Assembly (NCBI GenBank): GCA_964595205.1
Contig: CAZQOQ010000026.1
Coordinates: forward strand, 1-64,000
Direction: 5' to 3'
DNA: 64,000 bases
From: JADKIH01 sp964595205
GTDB taxonomy: Bacteria; Bacteroidota; Bacteroidia; AKYH767-A; 2013-40CM-41-45
Positions 1 through 9,003 of this stretch are shown in pieces (the stretch's first letter is position 1; every line of letters begins with the position of its first letter). The translations under genes were made by a program, and so were the position numbers. Below the pieces are notes generated by a model. That model was not told the DNA's origin. It was given only the letters and a program-made list of their open reading frames with translations, and did no database searches.

Positions 1-113
1 CCTACTCCCGACTCCCTACTCCCTACTCCCAACCTCCCAACCTCCCAACCTCCCAACCTCCCAACCTCCCCACCTCCCAACCTCCCAACCTCCCAACCTC
101 CCAACCTCCCAAC
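1..113. repeat. Octanucleotide tandem array (CCTCCCAA)
   Basis: The window opens in a low-complexity array. A few CTCCCTA-type units are followed by about ten copies of CCTCCCAA in one register, with one variant carrying CCTCCCCA. The array ends about 15 bases before the rhomboid protease gene and is cut by the window edge, so its true length and the gene before it are unknown. Its 8-nt period matches other intergenic arrays in this window, but its C-rich word differs and contains no stop codon. It could also suffer assembly errors. Confidence 0.9.
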
Positions 114-130
114 AATACCAAATTCAAAAG

Positions 131-859
131 ATGAACAAACAAGCAATCTGGCAAGTAATCCGTTGGCCGGTTTTGTTCGTTTTAATCTTATGGATAATTG
201 AAGGAGCTTTTGACTTTTATCATTTTCGCCTGACAGGGCTGGGAATCTTACCGCGTGCAATTTCGGGAATTCCGGGCATATTATTCTCTCCATTTATTCA
301 TGGAAATTACGAGCACCTGCTTTCCAACACATTGCCATTACTCGTAGTCGGAAGCGGATTAGTCTATTTCTATGGCGAAATCGCAAAAAGTGTATTGCTG
401 ATGATCTGGTTGTTTACCGGTTTCTGGGTCTGGCTTGCTGCACGAAGCGAATATCATATTGGAGCAAGCGGGTTAATCTACGGACTGGTATGTTTTCTTT
501 TTCTCAGCGGAATTCTGAGAAGAGACACAAGGTTACTGGCAGTATCTCTACTCGTTACTTTTCTGTATGGCAGCATGGTGTGGGGCATCCTTCCTGTGGA
601 TCAGAGTATTTCATGGGAGTCCCATCTGTTTGGTTCGGTGGCAGGATTTTTTTGTGCGATTTACTATCGACAACTTGGTCCACAGCGTCAGAAAGCTCAA
701 TGGGAAATCGATGAGGAATTGGAAAAGGTGGCTTTGGAAAACGGAACGAATGAATTTTTACCCGATTCCGATCAGCCAGTTTCTGACATCGTCATTAACT
801 ATGAATTTAAACCCAAGGACGACTCAGAATCCGGTTCTGATGCTAACAAAAACCAGTAA
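131..859 (+). CDS. Rhomboid family intramembrane serine protease
   Basis: A 242-residue multi-spanning membrane protein of the rhomboid family, which cleaves transmembrane substrates inside the bilayer. The catalytic serine is S113 in the motif GASG and the histidine is H165 in ESHLFG, together forming the Ser-His dyad. The motif HGNYEHLLSN near residues 57-66 matches the conserved HxxxxHxxxN region. About six hydrophobic segments lie between residues 12 and 180. A hydrophilic acidic tail of about 60 residues follows, which is probably cytosolic and unrelated to catalysis. Its substrate cannot be told. It stands alone, with the next gene 222 bases downstream. The family call is firm. Confidence 0.93.
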   Translation: MNKQAIWQVIRWPVLFVLILWIIEGAFDFYHFRLTGLGILPRAISGIPGILFSPFIHGNYEHLLSNTLPLLVVGSGLVYFYGEIAKSVLLMIWLFTGFWVWLAARSEYHIGASGLIYGLVCFLFLSGILRRDTRLLAVSLLVTFLYGSMVWGILPVDQSISWESHLFGSVAGFFCAIYYRQLGPQRQKAQWEIDEELEKVALENGTNEFLPDSDQPVSDIVINYEFKPKDDSESGSDANKNQ

Positions 860-1081
860 AAGTTAAGTTTGGTTTCAGGTAATGTATTCGAAACGCAATG
901 GTGTACGAGGTTTGCGCCATACTGCCTCGCACAGAAAATGAAATGTAACATACCGCACGTTTTTAACATTTCCTCTCTGAAAAGTTTTATCGGGCTTCTC
1001 CTTCAGTCAAAACATGGTTATTTAACTTTACAAAAGTTCAAAAATTGAAACCAAATAAATCATAATTAATCAAATAATATC

Positions 1082-4000
1082 ATGAAAAAATTATTTACGA
1101 TCCGGACACTCTTTTCTGTCCTATTTTGCTTCCTGATATCGGGAATAAAAACCCAGGCAGCCGTCGGTGATGCCGGAGTACAGGCTGTTCTGAATCCGGT
1201 TAGTCCCGTTTGCAGGGGAACGTCTAATGTATCTGTAATCATTCAGAATTTCGGAGGTATTACGATCAGCACTGCCGAAATTCACTGGACGGTAAATGGT
1301 GCAGCCCAATCAACGTTTAACTACACCGGCAACATTACATTAGGCGACCAGGATACGGCCGACATTGGAAGTTTTAACTTCACAACAGGACCGTACACTC
1401 TGAAAGTCTGGACAGAAGATCCAAACGGTTCGGGCGACTCAGACAATTCCAACGACACTTCGGAAGTTGTCATTAATGTCAGCACTGCCTTAACCGGAAC
1501 CTACACGATTGCAGGCGCCTCTCCGGATTTCGCCAGGTTTAACGATGCGGTAAACGCCCTTGTTGCAAACGGCGTTTGCGGCCCGGTGATCTTCAACATC
1601 CGTGCGCATACCGATACCATGCAGGCCGTGATTCCGGAAATCGCAGGTGTCGATACCATTAATTCGATTTTATTCCAGTCAGAAAACGGCGACAGCACTT
1701 CGGTGATACTCACCTATCCTTCACAGGATACGCTGATCAATAATCACCTGATCAGCCTGAACGGCGCCGACTTCATTACATTTAAAAAACTCACGTTGCA
1801 GAGAACAGGTGTACTGGCAAATGGCCACGTCATTGAATTAACGAATAATGCAACGCATAATACCATCACTAATTGCCGCCTGATCGGTGCAACGGGACCG
1901 ACCATCAATTCGCTGGCCGCGATCATCTATTCATCAAATGTAAGCGCTACAAACGATTCGATGAATACGATTACAAATAACCTGATCAAGAATGGTTCGC
2001 TGGGAGTTTATATGAACGGCATAAGCAGCCTCTCCATTGAATACGATAATTTCATCCTTAATAATCAGTTTGTCGATCAATACTCAAAAGGCATTCAGAA
2101 TACTAACCAGGGTGCCACATACATCATCGGAAATACATTTACAACTACTTCAAATTATCCCGGTTATGCTGCCATATACCTCGACAGAAGTCTCAGGATC
2201 CATCACATCGAAAAAAATAAAATTCTCGCCGTGCCGGGCACAGGAATGTATTTTGTCGATTGTACTGCACAGTCGGGCGTACATGGTGTAATCGCAAATA
2301 ATTTCATTCAGTCGAACGATTCAGCTGGTATATCCATGGTGAATGGCGACTACCAGGATGTGGTACACAACAGCATCCTGATGACCGGTACCACTCCATC
2401 GTTTGCTGCCCTCCTGATGCGCGGATCGGGTGTCGGAAAGGTTGTGAAGAATAACATTCTCGCGAATACCGGCGGCGGTTATTCATACGTAATTTCTGAT
2501 TCAGCCGTTTTTGGAATTCAGTCGTCTGACCATAACAACCTTTATGCAACAGGTTCCTTCATTGGAAATTACGACGGTGTAGACAGGGCAACGCTGGCGA
2601 ACTGGATCGCTGCCTCCCAGGACGATTCCGCTTCTCTCAATGTGAACCCAAGCTTCGTCTCCGCTTCCGATCTGCACGTAGCTTCTATTGCCATGGACGA
2701 CCAGGGAACGCATGTCAATAACGTGAGTGAAGACATCGACGGACAAACACGTTCACTTGTAACTCCGGATATCGGCGCTGATGAATACTCTTCCATCTCC
2801 CGCAGCGTGGGTATCACTGCAATCCTCAGTCCGATCGACAGCACCTGCGGCAGCGCTGCAACTCAGATCATAGCAGTTGTAAGTAACACCGGCGGAAACC
2901 CGGAATCGAATTTCGTTTGCACGGCTAAGATAACCGGTTCGGCCACCAACACGCTTAACTTTACTCATACAGCCACACTGGCACCTGGCGCATCCGACAC
3001 GATAACTTTTGCTACAACGATCAACACCTCTGCGGGCGGAACTTACAACATCAAAGTGTATACTTCACTTGCAGTTGATGACGTCCATGCTAATGACACA
3101 CTGGCCAGAACTTTCCACCTGTTTGCTCCTCCTACATCTCCTTCCGTTACTCCCGCCAGCATCTGTGGCCCGGGAAGTGACACGCTCTTTGCCAGTTCAT
3201 CGGACACCTTGCTCTGGTACAGCGCACCAACAGGCGGAACGCTGCTCGCAACCGGTCCATCATACGTCACTCCATCGGTCGTTTCCACAACTACGTATTA
3301 TGTAGCCGCTAAATCCGCATGCGAAGGACCTCGCGTTTCTGTTGCCTTAACGGTTCAGCCTGTGCCAAACGTCACACTCGGAAACGATACAAGCATCAAC
3401 CAGGGTAATTCTGTCGTATTAAGTGCTGGCGCTGGTTTCACTACCTACCTGTGGTCGCCGGGCAACCAGACTACCTCCACGATCAGTGCAAACACATCCG
3501 GTTGTTACGGAGTCCGGGTTACGAATGCTCCGGGATGTATCGACTATGATACTATTTGCGTCACAGTTGTAATTCCGAACGATGTCGGCGTTACTTCAAT
3601 GATCTCGCCGGCAAACCACGACTGTGCCAACGATACCATAGACGTATTGGTTGAGGTTACTAATTTAGGTTCCAGCGATGCCACTACCATTCCGGTGCAC
3701 GTAAACATTACAGGAACGGTTACCGCATCATTTACTGATACCGTTCACACCACATTAGCTGCCGGAACCAATGTTGTCTTAAACATGGGTACGATCAACC
3801 TGAATGCAGGCGGTAACATTGTCGTCACGGCATACACGGCTTACAGCAACGACCTTGACAATTCCAATGACACGATCATCGATCATGATACTCTGGTTGT
3901 TCAGCCTGCCATACCGGGTGGCATCGGGGCACTTCGCTGTGGTCCTGGCATCGTTGTTCTCATTGCCTCCGCAAGCGATTCCGTACACTGGTTCGATGCT

Positions 4001-4603
4001 CCGTCGGGCGGCAACGAATTGTTCGTTGGTGATAACTACGTTATCCCGAATCTCGCCTCCACCTCTACGTTCTACGCTCAAAATGGAGAAGTCTGCAATA
4101 CTCAAAACCGCAGGGCAGTTACCGCTACCATTCGTCCGCTTCCTAACGTATTCCTTGGAAACGATACCACAGCAGCAGACTCACTCGTTTTGGATGCAGG
4201 AGTGTTTAACTCATACATGTGGAGCGATAACAGTACAAACCAGACACTCACTGTCTATAATACGAATACATATTCCGTTTGTGTGACCGATGCCAACAGC
4301 TGCTCTAACTGTGACACGATCGATGTGGGTATTTTCGTCGGCATCGAACAGATTTCTGAAGCCGGAGACGTAAACCTTTATCCGAATCCTGCCCGCAACA
4401 ACGTATATGTTGAAATGAAAAAGCAGTCATCCGGAAAGGTGTTATTCACCATTACAAACATGCAGGGACAAATCATCCTGAACGAATCGGCAACCAACAT
4501 TCAGAAACATACCCTGAATGTAGCCAGTTTTGCAAAGGGAATTTACAACCTGCGGGTCCGGACAGAAGAAGGCATTTCTTCATACAGGCTGATCGTAGAA
4601 TAA
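1082..4603 (+). CDS. Large secreted T9SS cargo protein with beta-helix and CARDB/Ig-like modules
   Basis: A 1173-residue predicted secreted protein. Residues 1-27 form a signal peptide. An adhesion-type CARDB-like module (about 30-135) is followed by a probable right-handed parallel beta-helix (about 140-570) that starts with a GTYTIAG motif and contains many N-turn repeats. Two further CARDB-like plus Ig-like pairs follow at about 575-770 and 830-1020, the Ig-like parts sharing the pattern CGPG...LxWYxxPxGG. From residue 1100 (YPNP) to the end lies a T9SS type A sorting domain ending in a KGIYNLRV-type strand. It is likely carried across the outer membrane and anchored or released there. Family knowledge suggests adhesion or polysaccharide contact; the ligand is unknown. 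It is followed by a strong terminator. Confidence 0.85.
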   Translation: MKKLFTIRTLFSVLFCFLISGIKTQAAVGDAGVQAVLNPVSPVCRGTSNVSVIIQNFGGITISTAEIHWTVNGAAQSTFNYTGNITLGDQDTADIGSFNFTTGPYTLKVWTEDPNGSGDSDNSNDTSEVVINVSTALTGTYTIAGASPDFARFNDAVNALVANGVCGPVIFNIRAHTDTMQAVIPEIAGVDTINSILFQSENGDSTSVILTYPSQDTLINNHLISLNGADFITFKKLTLQRTGVLANGHVIELTNNATHNTITNCRLIGATGPTINSLAAIIYSSNVSATNDSMNTITNNLIKNGSLGVYMNGISSLSIEYDNFILNNQFVDQYSKGIQNTNQGATYIIGNTFTTTSNYPGYAAIYLDRSLRIHHIEKNKILAVPGTGMYFVDCTAQSGVHGVIANNFIQSNDSAGISMVNGDYQDVVHNSILMTGTTPSFAALLMRGSGVGKVVKNNILANTGGGYSYVISDSAVFGIQSSDHNNLYATGSFIGNYDGVDRATLANWIAASQDDSASLNVNPSFVSASDLHVASIAMDDQGTHVNNVSEDIDGQTRSLVTPDIGADEYSSISRSVGITAILSPIDSTCGSAATQIIAVVSNTGGNPESNFVCTAKITGSATNTLNFTHTATLAPGASDTITFATTINTSAGGTYNIKVYTSLAVDDVHANDTLARTFHLFAPPTSPSVTPASICGPGSDTLFASSSDTLLWYSAPTGGTLLATGPSYVTPSVVSTTTYYVAAKSACEGPRVSVALTVQPVPNVTLGNDTSINQGNSVVLSAGAGFTTYLWSPGNQTTSTISANTSGCYGVRVTNAPGCIDYDTICVTVVIPNDVGVTSMISPANHDCANDTIDVLVEVTNLGSSDATTIPVHVNITGTVTASFTDTVHTTLAAGTNVVLNMGTINLNAGGNIVVTAYTAYSNDLDNSNDTIIDHDTLVVQPAIPGGIGALRCGPGIVVLIASASDSVHWFDAPSGGNELFVGDNYVIPNLASTSTFYAQNGEVCNTQNRRAVTATIRPLPNVFLGNDTTAADSLVLDAGVFNSYMWSDNSTNQTLTVYNTNTYSVCVTDANSCSNCDTIDVGIFVGIEQISEAGDVNLYPNPARNNVYVEMKKQSSGKVLFTITNMQGQIILNESATNIQKHTLNVASFAKGIYNLRVRTEEGISSYRLIVE

Positions 4604-4626
4604 AATTAATTTTCACGTATATCAGA

Positions 4627-4654
4627 AAGCCTCTCCTTCCGGAGGGGCTTTTTT
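4627..4654 (+). terminator. Rho-independent terminator after the 1173-residue cargo gene
   Basis: A 10-bp stem (AAGCCTCTCC pairing with GGAGGGGCTT, with one T-G pair) closes on a TTCC tetraloop and is followed directly by a T run. It begins 24 bases after the stop codon. This is one of only two textbook intrinsic terminators visible in the window. Confidence 0.88.
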
Positions 4655-4757
4655 GTTGATTGTCTCTGAAGATTAATGCACAAGCCTCCCGTAATCTCAG
4701 CTGTTAAACAAGATAAATTTCTAAATCATTATATTGTAAAAAATTATACCGGACAAT

Positions 4758-6155
4758 ATGAAACGATTATTCTTACTCCCGGTCCTTCTTTTTGCAATAA
4801 ATGCCTCTGCACAATGGACCGGAGCAACATTAGATTCATTAACACATAACACTTCAAGGGATGAGGTCGGACACCAGTGTGTTGCCATCGATAAATCCAA
4901 CGAACTCCACGTCGTCTATTCCCGTGAAAATCCGGGCATGGGGAACAATATTTTTTACAGGCATCGCGATCTTCTTTCAAACTGGTCAGCGGAAGACAGC
5001 GTAACCGGACAGCTGGCAAACAATCCGGTTGTTGCAGCTTCGAATGTTAGTGGTGAGGCCTATGTTGCCTATGACGCTGTTGATACTCTGGATCGTGAAA
5101 TTTACGCCTGCTCCAATGCCGGCGGCACATGGAATTGCACCCGGGTTACTTCAGATAACATTGATGATTTTAGTCCGTCAATAGCTGTTGACTCATCCGG
5201 TTTCATCCATCTCGCCTGGGTATCGGAAGTCTCTGCGGGGAACTTCAAAATAAAATATGCTACAAACCTTAGCGGGACGATGACAATCCAGACGATATCA
5301 ATCAGCCTGCTCGGACAATTCGGCAGCGGGGCTTCTCCTATGATCGGAGTGGAGAATGATGGCCTGGCACACATCGTCTTTCGAGGCGATAATGGAAACG
5401 GTTACCACATCCATCATGTGTTTAACGACGCTCCTGGCGACAGCCTCTGGAGCCTGGATTATATCAATACGCCTAACGACGAAGATCTTTCCTCTTCGAT
5501 AGAAGTTGATGACGATGGAGTCGTTCATGTTCTTGTGAGCGGCGATGATTGTTTCGGCTGCCCCGTCAGATGCTACTACCAGAAAAAACAGCCCAATGAT
5601 ACAGCCTTCTCCGGAGCTTTAGATGTAGCTCCCGGATTCGTGGTCTCTGCAGGCGATCTTTTCGTTGACGATAACAAAGTACCACACGTGGTTTTAAATG
5701 AAATAAGCGGAAACATCTATACAGGGAATGTGATCTATGCCGATTCCCTCGACTGGAACGGATATGTTCTTTTAAATACCATGGATATATACGAGGCAAA
5801 TATGGTAATGGACGAAGAAGGACATGCAACGCTGGTTGCTTATCGTGGTAATACACTCCAGGACGAGGAGGTTATTTTCTTTGGCATACCAAATACAGTC
5901 GGAATAAATACTGTCCATAAAAAAGATTCCCCTTTTAAGATATTTTCCGAAGCAGGCAATCTCAAAATATCCTTCTCTGAAAATTTTTCCGGCAGATTAA
6001 TGGTTTCCACCATCGATGGAAAAGTTGTTTACGATAAAACAGGTTCATTTCAGAAAAATCAAACGTCTGATTTAAAAAATCTTTCTAAGGGAATTTATAT
6101 AATTGGGATCAACAATTCCAATGTCGCTTTTAATGCGAAAGTAAATGTGAATTGA
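4758..6155 (+). CDS. Secreted beta-propeller-like protein with degenerate T9SS C-terminal domain
   Basis: A 465-residue secreted protein. Residues 1-18 are a signal peptide. Residues 40-385 contain repeated blade-like units of the type 'hxVDxxGhhHhhhV' (for example FIHLAWV, VVHVLVS, LAHIVFR, VPHVVLN), which resemble sialidase/BNR or exo-alpha-type beta-propellers. No catalytic site was identified. The last 75 residues end in a KGIYIIGI strand typical of T9SS sorting domains, but the usual YPNP motif is absent, so this domain is a divergent copy. It converges on pdhC, and the 101-base gap holds an inverted word repeat. The secreted propeller assignment is good; the function is unknown. Confidence 0.78.
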   Translation: MKRLFLLPVLLFAINASAQWTGATLDSLTHNTSRDEVGHQCVAIDKSNELHVVYSRENPGMGNNIFYRHRDLLSNWSAEDSVTGQLANNPVVAASNVSGEAYVAYDAVDTLDREIYACSNAGGTWNCTRVTSDNIDDFSPSIAVDSSGFIHLAWVSEVSAGNFKIKYATNLSGTMTIQTISISLLGQFGSGASPMIGVENDGLAHIVFRGDNGNGYHIHHVFNDAPGDSLWSLDYINTPNDEDLSSSIEVDDDGVVHVLVSGDDCFGCPVRCYYQKKQPNDTAFSGALDVAPGFVVSAGDLFVDDNKVPHVVLNEISGNIYTGNVIYADSLDWNGYVLLNTMDIYEANMVMDEEGHATLVAYRGNTLQDEEVIFFGIPNTVGINTVHKKDSPFKIFSEAGNLKISFSENFSGRLMVSTIDGKVVYDKTGSFQKNQTSDLKNLSKGIYIIGINNSNVAFNAKVNVN

Positions 6156-6167
6156 AATAAAGACATG

Positions 6168-6255
6168 TTGAGAATTTGAAAATGTGCTACTTTGAAAATT
6201 CGTATTGATGGTAAAACTTGTGTATTTTCAAATTAACACATTTTCAAATTCTCAA
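6168..6255. repeat. Inverted repeat of TTTGAAAA-type octamers between convergent genes
   Basis: A perfect 19-bp inverted repeat (6168-6186 with 6237-6255) sits in the gap between two convergent genes. Read from the pdhC side, octamers TTTGAGAA and TTTGAAAA start at the base after the pdhC stop codon. Read from the other gene, TTGAGAAT and TTGAAAAT start 12 bases after its stop. The RNA from either strand could fold into a long hairpin with a loop of about 50 nt, so this may act as a two-way 3' end. Confidence 0.85.
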
Positions 6256-6256
6256 A

Positions 6257-7573
6257 TTAAATCGAACTTTCTCCCAACAAAATCACAGGGTTCTCCATCA
6301 ATCCTTTGAAAGTCTTTAAAAACTCAGCACCTGTCATTCCATCGACCACACGGTGATCGCAGCTCATCGTCACTTTCATCACATTACCGGGAACTACCAT
6401 GTTATTTTTCACAACGGGCTTTTGAATGATTGCGCCGATGGCGAGGATGCAGGCATCCGGCGGATTGATGATGGCCGTGAATTCCTCAATGCCCATCATG
6501 CCCAGGTTGGAAATCGTAAACGTATTGCCTTCCCAGTCGGCTGGCTGAAGTTTTTTCTCTTTCGCCTTTTGTGCATAGGTTTTCACCTCGGCATTGATTT
6601 CACGCAGGGTCTTCGAATCCGCAAAACGAACGACAGGAACCAGAAGGCCTTCCTCCACTGCAACTGCAACGCCAATATGAATGTGATGGTTATAACGAAT
6701 CGTATCTACCTGCCACGATGAATTAACCTTCGGATGCTGGCGCAAAGCAACAGCCACCGCCTTGATCACAAAGTCGTTGAACGAAACCTTCGATCCTGTT
6801 ACCGCATTGATGCTTTCTCTGGCAGAAATCACATTGTCCATGTCCATCTCAACGGTGAGGTAAAAATGTGGCGAAGTGTACATACTCTCACTCAACCGCT
6901 TCGCAATCGTCTTTCTCATCTGTGAAACGGAAACTTCATCATGACCTTCTTCCATTACCGCAGTGCCAAAACCACTGCCGTTCACTGTCATTCCCGGCTT
7001 GAACCAGTCGATGTCTCTCTTCACAATCCTTCCCTGGTCTCCGCTGCCTAATACTTTTCCAAGATCGATTCCTCTCTCACCTGCCAAACGCTTAGCAAGA
7101 GGTGAAGCCTTCAATCCAGACGGTACATTTGCTGTAGTTTGTTCTTGTCTTGCCTGCGGAGCAGTTGCGTTTATTGCGTTTGGAGTTTGGAGTTTAGCGT
7201 TGGGGGCCTCCGTTGTTTTTGCTTCGACGGGTTGTTTCGTATTTTTAACCTCTGCTTTTGAGGCCGGAGCATTTGCTGCCGGCGCTGCTGCTTCCTTCAC
7301 CTTTTCTGCCTCAAGCAGCGACTTGAAATCTTCTCCTTCTTTTCCCAGAATGGCAAGTATACCATCAACCGGCGCAGACTTACCTTCATCCACACCACGA
7401 TAAAGCAGAACACCCTCCTGGTACGATTCAAATTCCATCGTCGCTTTATCAGTTTCGATCTCCGCAACGAGGTCTCCTGATTTTACTTTATCTCCAACTT
7501 TCTTGTGCCACTTTGCAACGACTCCTTCAGTCATTGTGTCGCTCATTTTCGGCATGCGTACGATTTCGGCCAT
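6257..7573 (-). CDS. pdhC: Pyruvate dehydrogenase complex E2, dihydrolipoamide acetyltransferase
   Basis: A 438-residue E2 component that transfers the acetyl group from E1-bound hydroxyethyl-TPP through lipoamide to CoA. One N-terminal lipoyl domain carries the lipoylated K43 in ETDKA. An Ala/Pro/Thr-rich linker spans about 84-150. A peripheral subunit-binding domain lies at about 152-190. The catalytic acetyltransferase domain ends with the DHRVVDG motif, giving H407 and D411 as active-site residues. Its partner E1-alpha is 168 bases upstream on the same strand; E1-beta and E3 are not in the window. A branched-chain 2-oxoacid E2 is possible, but the motif pattern fits the pyruvate enzyme best. 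The ATG start is unambiguous. Confidence 0.93.
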   Translation of the reverse strand: MAEIVRMPKMSDTMTEGVVAKWHKKVGDKVKSGDLVAEIETDKATMEFESYQEGVLLYRGVDEGKSAPVDGILAILGKEGEDFKSLLEAEKVKEAAAPAANAPASKAEVKNTKQPVEAKTTEAPNAKLQTPNAINATAPQARQEQTTANVPSGLKASPLAKRLAGERGIDLGKVLGSGDQGRIVKRDIDWFKPGMTVNGSGFGTAVMEEGHDEVSVSQMRKTIAKRLSESMYTSPHFYLTVEMDMDNVISARESINAVTGSKVSFNDFVIKAVAVALRQHPKVNSSWQVDTIRYNHHIHIGVAVAVEEGLLVPVVRFADSKTLREINAEVKTYAQKAKEKKLQPADWEGNTFTISNLGMMGIEEFTAIINPPDACILAIGAIIQKPVVKNNMVVPGNVMKVTMSCDHRVVDGMTGAEFLKTFKGLMENPVILLGESSI

Positions 7574-7609
7574 GATGTGGGTGTTTGTTAGTTTTAGTAA
7601 ATAATCGTC

Positions 7610-7723
7610 GATCGTTGATTTTTATAATTCGCAATTCGTTGATCGTTGATTTTTATAGTTCGCAATTCGTTAATCGTTAATCAATAATATTATATCTAAA
7701 TTAACGATCAACGATCAACGATT
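7610..7723. repeat. Short-word repeat cluster between E1-alpha and E2 genes
   Basis: Two direct copies of a 31-bp unit (7610-7640 and 7641-7671) are followed by a TAATCGTTAATC segment and, on the far side, an inverted run of the 7-nt word ATCAACG (about 7703-7723). In the sense of the E1-alpha gene, heptamers such as TCGTTGA start five bases after its stop codon. The element fills most of the 168-bp spacer between two genes expected to be co-transcribed. Confidence 0.85.
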
Positions 7724-7741
7724 TATGATTTACGATCTTTT

Positions 7742-8737
7742 CTAATCAGTTATATACGGATAATCCTTTTGCACATAAACATCAATAAACAACTCCGACG
7801 GATCAGGATAAGGTGATTCTTCTGCAAACTTCACTGAATCTTCCACGACATCACGGACTTTGTTATTGATCATTTCTATCTCCTGATCGGTCGCAAGTTT
7901 CCTTTCACGAATAGTCTTCAAAACATCTTCGATCGGGTCCTTTGCTTTGTATGATTCCACTTCGTCTTTCGTCCTGTACTTGGCCGGGTCGCTCATTGAA
8001 TGTCCCTTATAACGATAGGTATTTATCTCCAGTAAATAAGGTCCATTGCCTCCTCGTGCATGATTGACAGCCTTTTCCATGGCAACGTGTACGTCTTCCA
8101 CTTCCATACCATCGACAGGTTCGGAGGGTATGTCGTATGCGAGTCCGAGTTTATAGAGATCGGTGACATTACTCGTTCTCTCCACGGAAGTACCCATGGC
8201 GTAATTATTATTTTCTATAACAAAGATCACAGGAAGCTTCCAGAGCATGGACATGTTCAATGCCTCGTGAAAGGCACCCTGCCGAACCGCACCATCACCC
8301 ATGTAGCAAACCGTTACATTTTTATTTCCACGATATTTGTCTGCGAAAGCGATTCCCGCACCAAGCGGTATCTGTCCGCCAACAATTCCATGTCCGCCGA
8401 AAAATTTCTTCTCCGCATCGAACATATGCATCGATCCGCCTTTGCCCTTCGAGCATCCCGTAACCTTTGCAAAGAGTTCGGCCATGACGGCTCTCGAAGA
8501 AATGCCTTTCGCTATCGCATGCGCATGATCGCGGTATGCCGTTATCATGTTATCCTCCGGCTTCAACACCGTCATCGCTCCGGCAACTACTGCTTCCTGT
8601 CCGATGTACAAATGACAAAAACCTTTAATCTTCTGCATGCCGTAAAGCTGACCCGCACGTTCTTCAAACTTGCGCATCAGCAGCATGTCTTCATACCATT
8701 TTATATAGTGTTCCTTCGTAAACTTCGTTTGAGCCAT
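7742..8737 (-). CDS. pdhA: Pyruvate dehydrogenase E1 component, alpha subunit
   Basis: A subunit of the thiamine-diphosphate-dependent E1 that decarboxylates pyruvate. The TPP/Mg signature GDG...NN is present (GDGAVRQGAF through VIENNN), as is the GHGIVGGQIPLG stretch typical of E1-alpha. I place the start at the ATG of MAQTKF (331 residues). In-frame upstream starts exist (an ATG at 8773 and a TTG at 8800), but a promoter-like TATCTTTG lies at 8756-8763, inside the sequence they would encode. It forms a pair with the E2 gene; E1-beta must be elsewhere. The choice of start is inference. Confidence 0.92.
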   Translation of the reverse strand: MAQTKFTKEHYIKWYEDMLLMRKFEERAGQLYGMQKIKGFCHLYIGQEAVVAGAMTVLKPEDNMITAYRDHAHAIAKGISSRAVMAELFAKVTGCSKGKGGSMHMFDAEKKFFGGHGIVGGQIPLGAGIAFADKYRGNKNVTVCYMGDGAVRQGAFHEALNMSMLWKLPVIFVIENNNYAMGTSVERTSNVTDLYKLGLAYDIPSEPVDGMEVEDVHVAMEKAVNHARGGNGPYLLEINTYRYKGHSMSDPAKYRTKDEVESYKAKDPIEDVLKTIRERKLATDQEIEMINNKVRDVVEDSVKFAEESPYPDPSELFIDVYVQKDYPYITD

Positions 8738-8755
8738 ATTCGATTCAGCAGTGGG

Positions 8756-8763
8756 CAAAGATA
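8756..8763 (-). promoter_or_regulatory. Candidate promoter -7 element for pdhA
   Basis: On the minus strand this reads TATCTTTG, a full match to the Bacteroidota -7 consensus TAnnTTTG. It lies 18 bases before the preferred ATG, which would leave a very short leader. A second full match, TATTTTTG, lies at 8798-8805 and could be an alternative. No convincing TTTG is seen at the expected upstream distance for either, so confidence is moderate. Confidence 0.5.
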
Positions 8764-8880
8764 TAGTTTCCATCAATATTGAATAATCGGGAAAAGGCAA
8801 AAATAGTCAGAAAAATTAGATTTATAGAGTCTTTAGTCGCTTGGGTAGTGACTCAGTTTGAAAGCAGATGTTTTATATAG

Positions 8881-9003
8881 CCCCGATCTTTAGATCGGGG
8901 ATTATGTTCGAAAATTTCCCGGGCTTTAGCCCAAATAAACGGCCGTTAATTGGGGCTAAAGCCCGGATCGTTGCATTTGTTTTCCCCGATCTAAAGATCG
9001 GGG
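8881..9003. repeat. 123-bp nested palindromic element
   Basis: The outer arms are CCCCGATCTTTAGATCGGGG (8881-8900) and its exact reverse complement (8984-9003), and each arm is itself a near-perfect hairpin. Inside are CCCGGGCTTTAGCCC (8918-8932) and its inverted copy GGGGCTAAAGCCCGG (8952-8966), again self-complementary. At the centre is the perfect 10-bp palindrome AACGGCCGTT (8938-8947). Only the arms are symmetric; the 17-bp spacers between them are not related. This resembles a compound REP or MITE-like element. No transposase is nearby. Confidence 0.9.
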
